Shown piece after piece: positions 35,801 through 47,174 of a DNA stretch of 64,000 nucleotides. A program made the translations under genes and the position numbers. Within the stretch, counting starts at the first letter, position 1. Each line of letters opens with the position of its first letter. Where the stretch lies: the NCBI GenBank assembly GCA_033439265.1, contig JAVTVX010000017.1, positions 10,686,001 to 10,750,000 of the forward strand, read 5' to 3'. The notes below the pieces were generated by a model. That model worked only from the letters and a program-made list of their open reading frames with translations. It was not told where the DNA came from and ran no database searches. This DNA comes from Dillenia suffruticosa. Lineage: Eukaryota; Streptophyta; Magnoliopsida; Dilleniales; Dilleniaceae.

Positions 35801-38161
35801 TGCTTGTTCTTACCCTCTAGAATACTTCAAGCATCCAAATGGTTGGATATCACCTTGAACTTCCTCTCACCCTCAGCCTTCATTTATCAATCCTCACTTT
35901 CTTCCAATCTCCTCAAGAAAGCATTCAAGGTAATAGTATTTAAACAAAACTCCAGTGACTCAAATAGATATCCAAGGAGACTTTCTCTCCACTGACAACT
36001 ATTGTTAGAGATCAAAGCTTTATAACAAAGCATAACATCACAGAGCCCACTTTTGGCAGTTGTCCCAGTGGCATTATCCCGTCCCATGTCAAATAGACCA
36101 GATTCTATGCATGCCACAAGAAGCTGAGCGTCTACCCCTAATAGGAGAACAACATCACAAGAACAAAAGGCTCTAGTTTGGAAGTAAACAACTATCGGTT
36201 GATGGAGTAATCAATCAAAGATGAAACATGCACCAAAGATTGCACTGAAAGCTTAATGCTTTTACACTGTAAATCTCAAGAAACAAAATTGCCCTGTCCC
36301 TCCTATCATAATTTGTTTCTAGATGCCATAAATCTTCCCCTGCTTCCTTGGACAAACTAGCTGGATGATCTAGACTAAACGTGACTATAAAGGCTCATGC
36401 ACCAACCTTTCCCTCTTTGTACTTCCAAAACTTTTCAATACCTATTCATCAAGAAGGCCATATTCCACAATGCCCTTTAAGCCATAAGGCCACATTATCC
36501 CTATAACATTAACTGTTATCCCTATTTTAAGGCCCCAAATCATGCATTTCAGAATAACAAAAGTTACAATAAAAGCTACAAATTGCCTTATTCATCTACA
36601 CTTCCAAACACCACCCTATAAACTTCAATTTTGCTAATAGTCTACCATGCACGTATCCATCCTCTGAACAGAACTAAGCATTTCAGCCCCTCTCCAGCAG
36701 TCACAAGGTTCTCCATTTTTGCTTCCAAGAGATTTCCTATGAGCCAACCAATTTACCAGATCGTATCAGGACAAACGTCCTTTTCTCATGTATGTTATTC
36801 ACTAGTTTTTTCTTTGTCAGATCAATCACAAAGATAATAGAATATCAGTAACTAGCCAGTACTTTTATGCAAAAAGTTAACATTTTGATCGTTCTAGCTT
36901 TCCAAGTGAAATAGAAAAACAATAAGCAAGATTGTCATCTTATTCTAGCATAGAAGCACAAGCACCTTCATTTTGCTCTTCAAATCATTGTGTCATCACA
37001 GACTTGCACAATCCCATAATGGTCGGAACACTCTCCTAGTGATATGTCTGATGCCTTCTTTTGAGCTAAATATAAAAAACTATCAATCACTTTGTTCCCA
37101 AATAGGTGGGCTGAAAGTCCAAAGAACACAAATAAGTAGTTTGATACCAAAACCTTTTTTTGGGGGGGGGGGACTTATTGTGTACATGTGAGTCAGTGGG
37201 TCATCCAAACAGCGTCTAATTCTCAAAACCTAAGAAGCAGAGGGCAAGCAGAAACAGTTTGGGTGGAAAGCGGTATTGTAGTACCGAAGAAGATGGGAAG
37301 CAGGAAAGCAGAAATAGCCAAGATAATCGTTTCTGAAAAAGCGAAACCATCTACCTCCAAACAACCAATGACTAAAAGTAACATGTTCGTACCAAAAACA
37401 ATGAATTTCGAGAGATCTGAAAACTCCACAAATCATATTTTGAGGGTCAAATTAAGATAAGAGGGGAAGAAAGGCAGAGAGCTGAGACATGAAAATTGAA
37501 AAGGGAAAAAGAGAAGAAAAAAGAAGCAACGGAAAGAAAGGAAAAAAAAATAGTTTATCCTGGCAACCCGTGATCTCAAACTGTCCAAGACATTCTCGAG
37601 CTCTTAGTAAAAAATCTAAACCATGTTAAATTTAAACCCAGAAAGAGCAAGAACAAGAAAAAGAACAAGAACAAGAACAAGAACAAGAACAAGAACAAGA
37701 ACAATAATCGTTGGTTATCCAAAAAACCTAGCAAACCCTTCTCAATCAGATGAAAAAAGGTAGGTTTTAGTAATTCAATGCCTTTTTTTGGTGATTATTG
37801 CACAAGATAAATGTCAAGAGTAAACATAGAAACACAACAAAAAAGGCAAATTAATTGAACATAGGTAGTAAGTACCTGAAAACGGCGATGATGGAAAGCG
37901 TGGTCTGGGAGAAGCAGTACGAGGAGGAGGTGTAAAGTGAGATGGAGGAGCAGTCTTAGTCCTTTTATTGGTAGAGAATGCAGACATAGGATCTGTATAA
38001 AAATCAAACCTTGGAACCGAATCACCCGAGTCTTCTAAGGTTTCCAGCAGTAGAGGGTTGGACAAAGCTGTCGGAGTCTCCATCTCCATCTTGTTTGAAC
38101 CTTCGACTGCTTCTCTCCGCATAGCCTTTAGCCTCTCCCTTCTCTTCTCTGCCTCATCCAT
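30887..38161 (-). CDS. SIC: SICKLE-like proline-rich protein (two exons)
   Basis: The coding sequence joins exon 1 (38161-37876) to exon 2 (31545-30887), giving 314 residues. The donor reads CAG|GTACTT and the acceptor AACAG|GACC; the split codon becomes Gly and the frame stays open. The N-terminus is charged (MDEAEKRRERLKAMRREA), followed by a conserved PRFDFYTDPMSAF block (about residues 53-65). A Pro/Gly/Ser/Arg-rich middle with RG-type repeats (about 170-215) comes next, then GGWVLREKEIKSMLEDPW (about 225-245) and a PVVWR motif. This layout matches Arabidopsis SICKLE, a nuclear protein linked to microRNA accumulation, splicing and intron lariat turnover. That assignment rests on remembered family resemblance, so the symbol is tentative. 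The intron is unusually long and holds an RTE insertion. A MULE sits 138 bp upstream of the ATG. Confidence 0.82.
32691..35483 (-). mobile_element. 5'-truncated RTE-type non-LTR retrotransposon
   Basis: On the minus strand it encodes the end of the endonuclease domain (GDRILLVKLINGENVINIVSMYAP-like at about 35480-35405) and then RT (34277-33690), and it ends in a (TTG)n tail (plus strand CAA repeat, 32691-32730), the typical 3' end of plant RTE elements. A 15-16 bp duplication flanks it: CTTACTAGTTCACTC (32676-32690) and the same with one extra T (35484-35499). It lies in the intron in the same orientation as the host gene. Confidence 0.88.
33690..35480 (-). pseudogene. RTE endonuclease/RT remnant
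   Basis: Recognisable RT motifs in order: ISQAWRESTLLAFCKNK and CFNYRKIKLMSRSMKL (34277-34086), FEYMAERFTTEVIHLI and DLYMIFIDIKKTYTMIP (34079-33843; the catalytic FIDxxKAY motif reads FIDIKKTY), and FPISIALYCGLALNFTLFAIIIEKI (33830-33690). The next motif, normally FADD, reads FTNN at about 33680, so both catalytic Asp residues are lost. Several frame changes occur. Confidence 0.85.
37648..37702. repeat. (AAGAAC)n repeat in the SICKLE-like intron
   Basis: About nine units of AAGAAC in a row, a six-base microsatellite about 175 bp from the splice donor. On the transcribed strand it is (GTTCTT)n, which is pyrimidine-rich. Confidence 0.9.
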
Positions 38162-38299
38162 TCTCTCAAGAATTTCTAACCCACGATCCCCAATCCTTCA
38201 CTCAATTCTGAAATGAACCCTAGGGCTTCTTTCGTTGTTATTATGAAACCGAAACCGAACTATTGCGTCAACGAAAGGGGCATCAGGGCTTATAGAACC
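38162..38299 (-). promoter_or_regulatory. 5' untranslated/proximal upstream region of the SICKLE-like gene
   Basis: Only 138 bp remain between the start codon and the MULE-1 insertion. The last 10 bp are one copy of the MULE-1 target duplication (TTATAGAACC). The original upstream sequence continues at 44616. No TATA box is evident within the 138 bp. Confidence 0.55.
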
Positions 38300-38389
38300 G
38301 AGTTTTGTACGGAAATAACCCTAATAATATAAAAATTTTTTAAAACAACACCGTTTAAAAACTATTTACAAAACTAACCCACCTATGTC
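38300..38389 (+). repeat. Left terminal inverted repeat of MULE-1
   Basis: It starts GAGTTTTGTACGGAAATAAC and matches the reverse complement of 44516-44605 over 90 bp. Confidence 0.95.
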
Positions 38390-38420
38390 ATAAGTTTAAG
38401 TACATGCACTGTTCATGCAT

Positions 38421-38522
38421 GTTGTGACTTGAAGTCACGACATATGTTTAAAATGTGGCATGTCGTGACTTCAAGTCACGATATATGTTCAAACATTCTA
38501 TGTCGTGACTTGAAGTCACGAC
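38421..38522. repeat. Three subterminal 21-bp palindromes, left end of MULE-1
   Basis: Copies at 38421-38441, 38462-38482 and 38502-38522, about 40 bp apart. The consensus is GTCG, TGAC, centre TTGAA, GTCA, CGAC; the middle copy has the complementary centre TTCAA. They are likely protein-binding sites or hairpins, possibly for the transposase. Confidence 0.9.
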
Positions 38523-38574
38523 ATGCATCTGGTCACTACCCACAGCAATTTTCATATTGTATGCTGTCCAAATT

Positions 38575-38790
38575 TACAACACAACTAAAAACATCACAAA
38601 CTCCAATAGTGGCCAAATCAACGATTATACTATTCAAATTTACAACGTAACAGAAACACCACAAACTCCGATAGTGACCAAATCAACCATTCTGCTATCT
38701 AAATTTACATCAGAACACAAACACTAAAACACAACACAAACACCATAGACTCCAATAGTGGCCAAATCAACCAATTTTGGATCTCATAAC
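38575..38790. repeat. Degenerate tandem repeat in MULE-1
   Basis: The phrase AACTCCAATAGTGGCCAAAT recurs with variation at about 38599, 38664 and 38748, together with CAAATTTACA words, giving roughly three units of 65-84 bp. It lies between the palindromes and the 3' end of the mobile-domain gene. Confidence 0.7.
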
Positions 38791-38944
38791 TAGATTTCAT
38801 AAGCAATACTGTCCAAATATCATAACTGATCATCAACAAATCCCAAAAGCCAAAAAGTACAAAAAAAAGTACAATAAACAGAATAAAGAAATAAATTTAA
38901 TTTTATTAAATTTAATAGAAGTTACAATTTACAAAAATAAAAAA

Positions 38945-40919
38945 TCAATGTCGTTGTCTTCTTCTAGTGTATTGTCTAAGACCTAAAGCTACTGTACTGC
39001 CTATAGAGTCATCACGAGATACTAATCTCATATCATCTATCTGTGTGATCTGGGAGGGGCCTACATCCTGCTGGTGGGGATTAGAGAAAACAGGCGGGGA
39101 CACATGGTACACTAGTGGTGCATCATTTGTCACACCTTGTGTCAGTTCGTCATCCATAAAGCTATCGGGACGAACTCCCCTTTGAGGATCCCCCGGAGTG
39201 AAAACCTGAGAGATGTCATCAAACACAGGCGTGTAGAAATCTGAAGACTGACCGAACGTAGTAGAAGGTCCTGCGACATACTCGGCCTGCTGTGACGGTG
39301 GCGGTGACGCATGTTCGGACGAGCGTCGAGGTCTCGTACGCTATCCTCTCCCTCGTCGTCGTCCACGTACTCGCCCTGCATAACCAACGTCTGCGCCATC
39401 TGTCTTGGGGCGATCACTGAAAAGACGTGTCATATCATCTGCCAGAACCGAGATGGCCGACTCAGCAAGGCGACGAACGTCGGCACCAGGATTGTCTCGT
39501 ATCTAGTGTAAAGTGTCCCACTATAAACAATAATGTGAAAAATAATTAAAACAACAAATTAAATTCTTTGATTGAGAATGAAAAGAAAGTAGTAGAGGAA
39601 AACTTACCACATAAGTCAAAGAAGTTCCCCGACGACTGACAAATCTGCGGGAGATGGAATGAAACCAGACCGAATAGTCAGGATCGAGCGTAGGTCCAAA
39701 GGAGGTATCTAGCGGAACTACATGGTCGTGTCGGTGATTCCAAAGATCTATGTACACTGCATGCGCTGCCGACCAATCAACCTCTACAGTACCCCGCGTG
39801 CTCGTATCGTGGAGTCTATCCTCAGTGTCACAGGCACCCGGAACGTACTGCAAGCCTCCAAACTGTCGTAACACCCTATCTAGAAAGTGCCACTCCACAA
39901 GACTAAAACAAATCAAAAGGACCCGTGCGTGCCAAATATTCCTCCCCCTGTGACAGTAGGCGGGGAGGGATGACAATACATCATCCGAGTACGGGACCCA
40001 AATGACCTGATCGACCATTTGCCTATCGAGTGCCTCCCTATAAACGGAAACTACGTGTGTAGAGAACATAGTGACATCAAACTGAGCGTGCCACCGCAAG
40101 CCGAGTGGTCCATCCCCATTTACGTGTAAACCTCGTCAAATAGGAGTCATATACGGAAATCTATCCCACCCCTAAATCTGTAACAAAACTAGGGCCCCTC
40201 CAATCTCACGTACATGTGCATGCACGGCTATACAAAGCTGTCTGTATAGATATGCCAAACATGCAGATCCCTAACTAAATCTACCTGACAATTTTAAATC
40301 CTCTAAAAATAATAAAAACTGCAAATGTACAAAAGTTCCTGTTTTATCAGAAAACAGGACACCCTTATCAAAAGTAAAATATAAGCCCGTGTCCACCGTA
40401 AAATTGCTATATCATCAACACCAGTGGACAAATCATCAAAAACCTCAGACAACCATGGTATGCTCAAAGTGTATCCTCTAATGGCAGTTGTGGTGGCCTA
40501 ACACCTAAAAGTCTCTCACATACATCATCTCATGCCACTCCCGTCGTCCTACAAACGAGGGGATGGCCATCCACAGGTAACCCTAACAAAACCTCAATAT
40601 CCTGAAGGGTAATAGTGATCTCACCATGGGGAAGGTGAAAAGTATGCGTTTCTAGCCTCCATCGCTCGACCAGAGCAGTGATAAAATGCTAATCGAATTG
40701 AATGAAGCGAAGTCGAGCAATGCCCAAAAATCCGGAGTGCTCCAAAAGAGGAAGGACTCTCTCGTCGATGTGACAGTGGTCCCAACGGCGTAACACGGCC
40801 TTGCGTCGACGGCAAGTCAACGTAACCGTCGTGCCGACTCCCTCCCAAAGGCGAGAAGAACGGTGTCGCCACTGTAACCGGAGCACACTCAGATCAGAAG
40901 GGTCTGGATTCATCTGCAA
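38945..40919 (-). pseudogene. MULE-1 plant-mobile-domain (MAIN-like) gene remnant
   Basis: From the right: MNPDPSDLSVLRLQWRHRSSRLW at 40919, then WDHCHIDERVLPLLEHSGFLG and ARLRFIQFD (about 40700), and [20 protein letters not shown] with [12 protein letters not shown] (about 40640-40550). These are the signature of the plant mobile domain found in MAIN/MAIL proteins and in transposons. A second block at 40090-39600 (VIWVPYSDDVLSSLP, ICFSLVEWHFLDRVLRQFG, VEVDWSAAH) and a C-terminal tail at 39417-38945 complete it. The pieces lie in different frames, in part probably because of introns, and stops are present. Its role in transposition is not known. Confidence 0.82.
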
Positions 40920-41134
40920 AATAAAGAAAGAAAAAATAACACATTAGATTACAAATACGTAATGCAAAAAATAAATTACATTTCAATGCTCAATTAATTT
41001 ATATTACAAGTAATCATTAAAATAAATAGAAATACACATTTAACAGACATGAATGTCATAACACATTATAACCGAACATTAGTCAAATATACGAAAAACA
41101 AATACATTATATCCGTTGCAATAAGAAATACACA

Positions 41135-43699
41135 ATTTTCAACGCGGTATGGTTGGACAATTTCTTCGGTTGTGACCTTATCTCCCACAAATATCACATT
41201 TCATTTGTGTCGTGCATATTCTCCGATTGTGACCCTCGACACTACAACTGCCGCACGATACCCGCGAAGATGATTCTCGGATATCCATCTCATTATGATA
41301 TCGAGATGACTTTGGTCTCCCTTTCTCACGTCTTAGTGATACGTCCGGAATGATAGTTGGGTACGATCCGATTGACCATCCAGATCTATCTCCTACCAGT
41401 GAAAAATATAACTCATATACTTTAAGTTGATGTTGCCATGTATACCATTTTCCGACAATCATATGAACATCCATCATGGTCCGTGATAGTGCAGCGATTG
41501 CATGCGAGCAAGGTATTCTATACGTTTGCTATTTCCTACATGTGCAATGTTCATTATTGACGTCAACAATTTGTTTATTTCCTCCCTTGTGGCCATACCG
41601 TGTTTGTCTATGATCTGTTTCTATCTCGAAAATCTCATTCTCCCTACTAAAAGAGACAACAGTATGAAGGTTAGCGGCGTTCATCCACCTTCCTAGCATG
41701 GCATTTGCATATTTCGTATACCGCTCTCCTCTTGCAATCCCCGCTTTCGCCTCAACGATTCTACTTTCAAAATAGTTAACCGTATTATAAAATGTCTTCA
41801 GTACCAAAACAGAAACGGGGAGATTCCTTGTACCTTTTAGCACGGCATTATAACTTTCACTGATATTGGTTGTTATGTAGCCATAACGAAAGCTACCATC
41901 GTGAGAGAGAGTCCACTGTTCAGGTCCAATGTTCGCAAAATAATCGGGGGCATCATTTTTTATCTTCTTCATTCTTGCCATATATAGATCAAATTTCTTG
42001 CATTGTGGTTGTAATGCAGCAATTACGGCGACTCTCTTACAAACTTGATTTTTATGATGCGTGTTAACGTTACTAGCGACATGCCTCATGCAAAAATGCC
42101 AAACGGCATGCGGAGGCAACCATCCAAACTCTGGACGAGCAACAGTAGCTCTTATCCCTTCATGTCGATCTGAAATCAAGCATATTGGTCCCTCCCTATC
42201 TAACACAATATAGTCTTGCACGCACATTAAAAACCATGACCACGACGCTAGTGACTTTATATCCACCAATCCGAATGCCAACGGCACTATGTGATTCGCA
42301 CCATCCATATTGCATGCAATCGACAACTTGTGCTTGTATTTCCCATACCATCTATACTTATTAATGGCCGACAACTTCTAAATGCCATGATACTAGGACC
42401 AAAAGCCCAAAATACAGCTTCAAACACCATTTCACCATTCGCTCGGGCCAGACCGAACTTCCATGACACTTGTGATCCTGGATTTTTTTTTCATAATTGC
42501 ATCCAAAACTTTAGGCAGCTCATTGTATGATTCATCCCGATTCCCGTATACCATCTCAATCGCCCTTCTTTTTACGGCCCAAACTCGTCTTCGGAAAACT
42601 GCATACGTGGTTCTCTCCGTCATAACGGTTCGTAGGAAAGAGACTTTGATACTTGGATCTTCCCTTACATAATTAACAAACTGTTGGGCCATCATATTTG
42701 AATCCAACTGCCTATGATCCTGCGTCAACCCAGCATTGACATATGTATGTGGTCCCTCAACAATAGTTATCACAAAGACATCAAGTAGTCTTATTTTACG
42801 TGCACGCAACCTCCACCCACAACTTTCGTCCCTTTGAGTACATACCGCTGTCCAAAGTGTTGGGGTTGATCTCCCAACATGGAATTAATAATGATTCTCC
42901 ACATGATACATTTTTACAAAATGAATAAGTTCATCTTTCGACTCAAACCTCATACCTTTCTTCACTTCATTATTAAAACTCCCATTATCGATTGTCAATC
43001 GACAATCTTCCTCAAAAGTGACATAACAATTTCCTCTCGGTGCAGTTCGCATGAAAAGAATTGACTCATCAACTTCGTTATAGAGATATCTCCTACCACC
43101 ATGAATGGGTAAAGGCTGTGAAGATGACCCAAACATCGTCTGGTTTCCACAACTACGACCACTAGTACGACCAGCTTCTCTACCATCTTCTTCTTCATCA
43201 TCATCCTCTTCTTTCGCATCTTGTTCCGTTTCCTCTTCGGCCAATTCTTCTTCATCCATATCATTATCCATGTCTACTATTGCAACATCTACTCGAGATT
43301 CGATATGTGGATATTCTTCTTCATAATCGCAATTTTATTGTACAGGGACAAACGTCCGACCATTGTATACCTTTATATATAACTCATGACTTGTACCCAT
43401 TCCCATAGCCACCACAAACTCCATCAAATTCAGAACATTATCATCATTATTTATCGGTACCAATACGTACCTTACATTCCCCCTTACATGTGTGACATAG
43501 GGTAACGATGAAATATCTCTACATGTTCTCTTGTCGAATTGATTCCAAGTTCCTTACAGACTATGGTTACCAACTCATTAAAAGATACATCTTTTTTTAC
43601 CCGAATCAACTTCGAAGGTTTACGGTCATAGCCCAACCCATTTTCACCCTTCACAATTTTACCTTTTGTGTACAATAACAATCTCACTATATCCGCCAT
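41135..43699 (-). pseudogene. MULE-1 mudrA-like transposase remnant
   Basis: The start MADIVRLLLYTKGKI (43699) opens a PB1-like N-terminal domain, then a frameshift near 43480, an acidic linker (43260-43180), a MuDR DNA-binding region, the MULE transposase core (42530-41700; ICLISDRHEGI, TTNISESYNAVLKG), a SWIM zinc finger (NEHCTCRK, about 41540) and CCHC knuckles (41330-41150; CGSCSVEGHN, CDICGR). Compared with MULE-2, about 10 bases are missing directly after the first catalytic motif ISIDG (about 42355), shifting the frame. Stops occur near 43340 and 41175. It is not functional as read. Confidence 0.88.
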
Positions 43700-44420
43700 T
43701 TCTACTTAAAATCAAAAAACATTTTATTAATATACATTTCAAAAAAACATTTTCAAAAAATACAAGTATCTTTCCTACGAACCGTACAATAAACAAAAAT
43801 TTAACTATAAATAATAAATTTAACTATAAGTAATAAATTTAATATAATTTTTATTTAAAACCCTATAATTAAATTTACAACAAAATAACAAACAATAAAC
43901 AAAATTTATCAAAATACATTCTAATTTTATTTAACTACAATTAATAAATCTAACTAATTTACTTTTAATACATTTATCAAAAAAATCATAAAACCTAATT
44001 TTATCCCAAATTAAAAAAAACCCTAATCCCTAATTTGTCATTCATTTCCAACAAAAATCTAATCCCTAAAACATTAATATCTAATTATATCTTTCTAAAA
44101 TATAATTAAATCAACAAATAATATATCAATTGAATAATGTACATCAAAATTTAATCAATTTAAATATATAAAATTTCAAATTTCAAGGAACACAAACAAT
44201 ATTTTACCTTCGTCAAATTTCGCGTGTGAAACTTTCAAAAGCAGTGGATCACGGTTCACTAATTTCCCCCAGGTTGCAGATGTTCTTGGCTGTTGCAGTT
44301 CGTGCGCGCAGATGCGGAGAAGGGTTTCGTCCGCGGCGGAAGCAGTGAGAAGCAGAATGGGGAAGAAAGAAAGAAAAAAGAGAAGGGAGAAAAGAAGAAG
44401 GGATCGGGGGTCTTTTGTTC
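43700..44420. other. MULE-1 upstream non-coding region
   Basis: AT-rich sequence between the mudrA start and the right subterminal palindromes, with a more GC-rich patch at 44280-44340. It is the probable promoter and 5' leader of the transposase gene. Confidence 0.55.
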
Positions 44421-44426
44421 GAGCAT

Positions 44427-44518
44427 GTCGTGACTTGAAGTCACGACATAGGTCATGTCATGACTTCAAGTCACGACTTACAGCTTTTTAAACATATGTT
44501 GTGACTTGAAATTACGAC
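44427..44518. repeat. Three subterminal 21-bp palindromes, right end of MULE-1
   Basis: Copies at 44427-44447, 44457-44477 and 44498-44518 with the same consensus as at the left end. The third has two changes and overlaps the inverted repeat by three bases. Confidence 0.9.
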
Positions 44519-44605
44519 ATAGGTGGGTTAGTTTTTTAAATAGTTTTTAAACGATGTTGTTTTAAAATTTTTTTATATTATTAGGGTTATTTCCGTACAA
44601 AACTC
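44516..44605 (-). repeat. Right terminal inverted repeat of MULE-1
   Basis: Reverse complement of the left repeat. The 10-bp duplication follows directly. Confidence 0.95.
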
Positions 44606-44615
44606 TTATAGAACC

Positions 44616-45325
44616 ATGTTGTTTTATTGAGCAAACGATAAAAAAAAAAAAGAGGAAAAAAAAGGCACCTTATTTTGCTTATTTGTTTTCAGATTCTAAA
44701 ATTTCCTTTTTCTTTTAAGAAAAAGAAATATGTAAATTTTTTTAAAAAACTAACTACTTTTTTTACTTTTAGCTTAATATTTTGAATAAATTACATTTTT
44801 TAAGAAACCAAATAAAATTAATAAAAATTTAAAAAGAATATATTTTAGAATAAATTAATTAAATCTTTGACTTTAACCAAAGTTTAATTTTACTTATTGA
44901 GACTCAAAAGTTATGAAAGCACATTTATTTTTTAAAAATTTTTTAGGCACTAACATTTAACATTAATATCATAGAAAAGTATAACAACACACTTTTGATC
45001 TAGGGTTGAATACAAACAGATTCCGAAACTTTTTAAAAATATACATATCTCCCTTCAACTAAAAAAATATGTAAGATTAGTTTTTTCGATCTCTTTATTT
45101 TTATAATTATAGTAATAACAAGTAATAAAAATCAATTTATTTAAAATATTCAAAATATATTTTTCCTCAAATTAATATTCAATATATAATTTTTAAAAAA
45201 TTTGAGAGAAATTGAGAGAGTAAGGGAAAAAAGTGCATATTAATATTCAATATATATATTTTTTTTCAAAAATTTTGGATCTATTTAACCATAAATATGG
45301 GGAGTATTTTTGCACATTATAGGTT
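44616..45325. other. Host upstream sequence between MULE-1 and the L1
   Basis: About 710 bp of AT-rich sequence that was contiguous with 38299 before MULE-1 inserted. It is therefore ancestral upstream DNA of the SICKLE-like gene. No coding potential is seen. Confidence 0.65.
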
Positions 45326-45342
45326 AAATTGGAATATTAAAA

Positions 45343-46240
45343 CCCTAAACCCCGCGCTACAGTACTCTCTCTCTCCAGAGGCGATTTTGGTGAATTTAAC
45401 AAATCTGTCACGGTCGTCACTTTCCGCCATCAAAACATCGCTGCCGCTAGTACAGCGGTGTTGGTGACCGTCGGGCATTGCTTTGCTGACATCCTAGTCA
45501 GCCGAGAACAACTGGAAAGGGCTGCAGAAGTCTCCAGAGAAGAGGACCTGACGAGGTGTTTCGAGGACGAGGAGGAGTCGCGGTTGTGCTAGGTGACTGT
45601 TTGAGTCCTTTCGTCGTTGGCGACAGGTTGTGGGATTTGAATCAAACCAAGTTACGTAGTTACGGGCTGCAAATCGACGGAGGAAGAGTGATTCCAAGAA
45701 TTCGAACAGGCGGAGGCGGATGAACATTCGAACATATTTAGAATTTCTGAAATCTCCAAATCGGCTTCGAGGATTCAATCTCTTTACCGTAGTAAGGAGC
45801 TCTCATCACGGCGAACTTGCTGGGACCATCACCGTCCTTCGATTGTTTATGGTGGCCGCGAATTTGATCGAAGAAGGTGGCAGATATCCGAGTTGAAAAT
45901 AAAAAATTCTCAGCCTGCGGCAGGAATTGCAACGATAAGACCTCAGATTTGTCGTCTCCAGCTCTTGATCGATCTTCACCAGCAATTATTTCTGATTTTT
46001 GTTGTCGGTATTGGCGTTTGGTAATGGACGGCGGGGTGAAGCGGCGGCGAGTGAACAGAACTAGGGCTCTGTTGAAACGCTGATCTGATTCTGCATCGAA
46101 CCGGTTCTGAAGCAAATTGGTTCTGAACTGACCTGGTTCTGAGCCCATCTGATTCTAAACTAAACCACTTTTCAAAAAAAAAAGGGCAGTCTGTAGTGCA
46201 CTTTTGCGCATTGTAGGGCAAAAAGGACTTTTTAAAAAAA
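45343..46240 (+). other. L1 5' untranslated region
   Basis: It is GC-richer than the surroundings, starting ACCCTAAACCCCGCGC, with a CT run at 45365-45376. It should contain the internal promoter of the L1. The minus-strand open frames here (45494-46221) have no family match. Confidence 0.6.
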
Positions 46241-47174
46241 AAGAAATTTTCTGCGGCAAATGGTAGAGGACTCAGGTCTTGGGAGCCGCCCCCATACCCA
46301 AAGGGGCAACGAGCTATGCTTCAGCTCTAGGAAAAGGAGTGCAAACTCCTTTGGAGACGAGGGACTTCCAGAAGTATGTTCACCTTGAAAAGTTAAACCC
46401 AACCATTGGGAATGGTAAGATGTCTGTCCCATAACCTTTGATAGATGAGAGCTCTCGCCCCTACAGTTGCTGTTTGATTGGAAACCTAATTGGTGGAGGT
46501 TGCCATTCAAGAAGGTTAAGCGTATCTCTATGTTGATGAGGAGTAGATGGGGACTGTCGGATGTTGCTGTGGTTGACTCTGGGTATTTCTTGATGAGATT
46601 TAGGTCTGATCAGTACTTTGAGGAGATTCTCAATAGAAACCACTAGTAGATTTTCGGTGTTCTATTCATTGTCTGTAAATATTCTATGGCAATGAGAATT
46701 TTGGAGTTTGAACCCAAGAGGATTCCTCTGTGGGCTAAACTGTATCATGTCTCATTCTGTTTGTATAACAGAGCATGATTGAGCTGTATAGTTTCTACGT
46801 TTGGGAGGCCACTGACTATGGATGGTGTTACGGTGTCCAAAACTAGATTTGGGTACGCTAGAGTCTCTATTGAGATCGAGGCAGGGAGCCCCTTGAGGAA
46901 GGAGGCTGATTTTGTATTCCCGGATGAGAGTGAGGTTACAGTGGGGGCGGAGTATTCCTATAACTCACCCCAATGTTCTATTTGTTCAGTTTTTGGATAT
47001 TCTCAGACCAAATGTCCTAAGGCCCCCACCACTCAGAATTCGCAGCCTTCTGAGCCTTCTTCTTTGAGGACGGATGAGGAGGGAATCCAGAAAGTTAGTC
47101 AGTGCCAATGTCATCGGGGAAAGAAGTGCAAGAGAGAATCAGTTGATTCGGAACAATGTGCAGAGGCCTCTTAG
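46240..47174 (+). pseudogene. L1 ORF1-like protein remnant (DUF4283 and CCHC knuckle)
   Basis: The DUF4283-like part is scattered over several frames at 46380-46780 (FRSDQYFEEIL; EPKRIPLWAKLYHV). The last piece, 46779-47174, reads GRPLTMDGVTVSKTRFGYAR then VEYSYNSPQCSICSVFGYSQTKC-like, which is the zf-CCHC_4 knuckle with Tyr in place of the His (consensus FGHSxxxC). It would bind L1 RNA. A stop follows at 47172. Confidence 0.8.

Larger units (their letters stand above)
31546..37875 (-). other. 6.3 kb intron of the SICKLE-like gene
   Basis: The intron is bounded by GT (37875-37874) and AG (31547-31546) on the minus strand. It contains a truncated RTE retrotransposon (32691-35483), a TA microsatellite (32805-32828) and an AAGAAC repeat near its 5' end (37648-37702). 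The rest (31560-32675, 35500-37640) shows no gene or recognised transposon. Removing the RTE and its extra TSD copy leaves about 3.5 kb. Confidence 0.8.
38300..44605 (-). mobile_element. MULE-1: Mutator-like element with mudrA and plant-mobile-domain genes
   Basis: A 6306-bp element with 90-bp terminal inverted repeats (about four differences by eye) and a perfect 10-bp target duplication TTATAGAACC (38290-38299, 44606-44615). Each end carries three 21-bp palindromes just inside the inverted repeats. The minus strand encodes a mudrA-like transposase (right half) and then a plant-mobile-domain gene (left half). Both are degenerate. Confidence 0.95.

Noticed and set aside
38421-38441. Palindrome as a microRNA precursor
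   Set aside because: A 21-bp palindrome with a one-base centre gives too short a stem and loop for a plant pri-miRNA.
38421-38522. Regularly spaced repeats resembling a CRISPR array
   Set aside because: Only three palindromes, mirrored at the other end of a MULE, in plant DNA; they are transposon subterminal repeats.
41178-42374. MULE-1 transposase fragments as a domesticated host gene (FAR1/MUG type)
   Set aside because: Intact TIRs, target duplication and frameshifts show an ordinary decayed transposon, not a domesticated gene.
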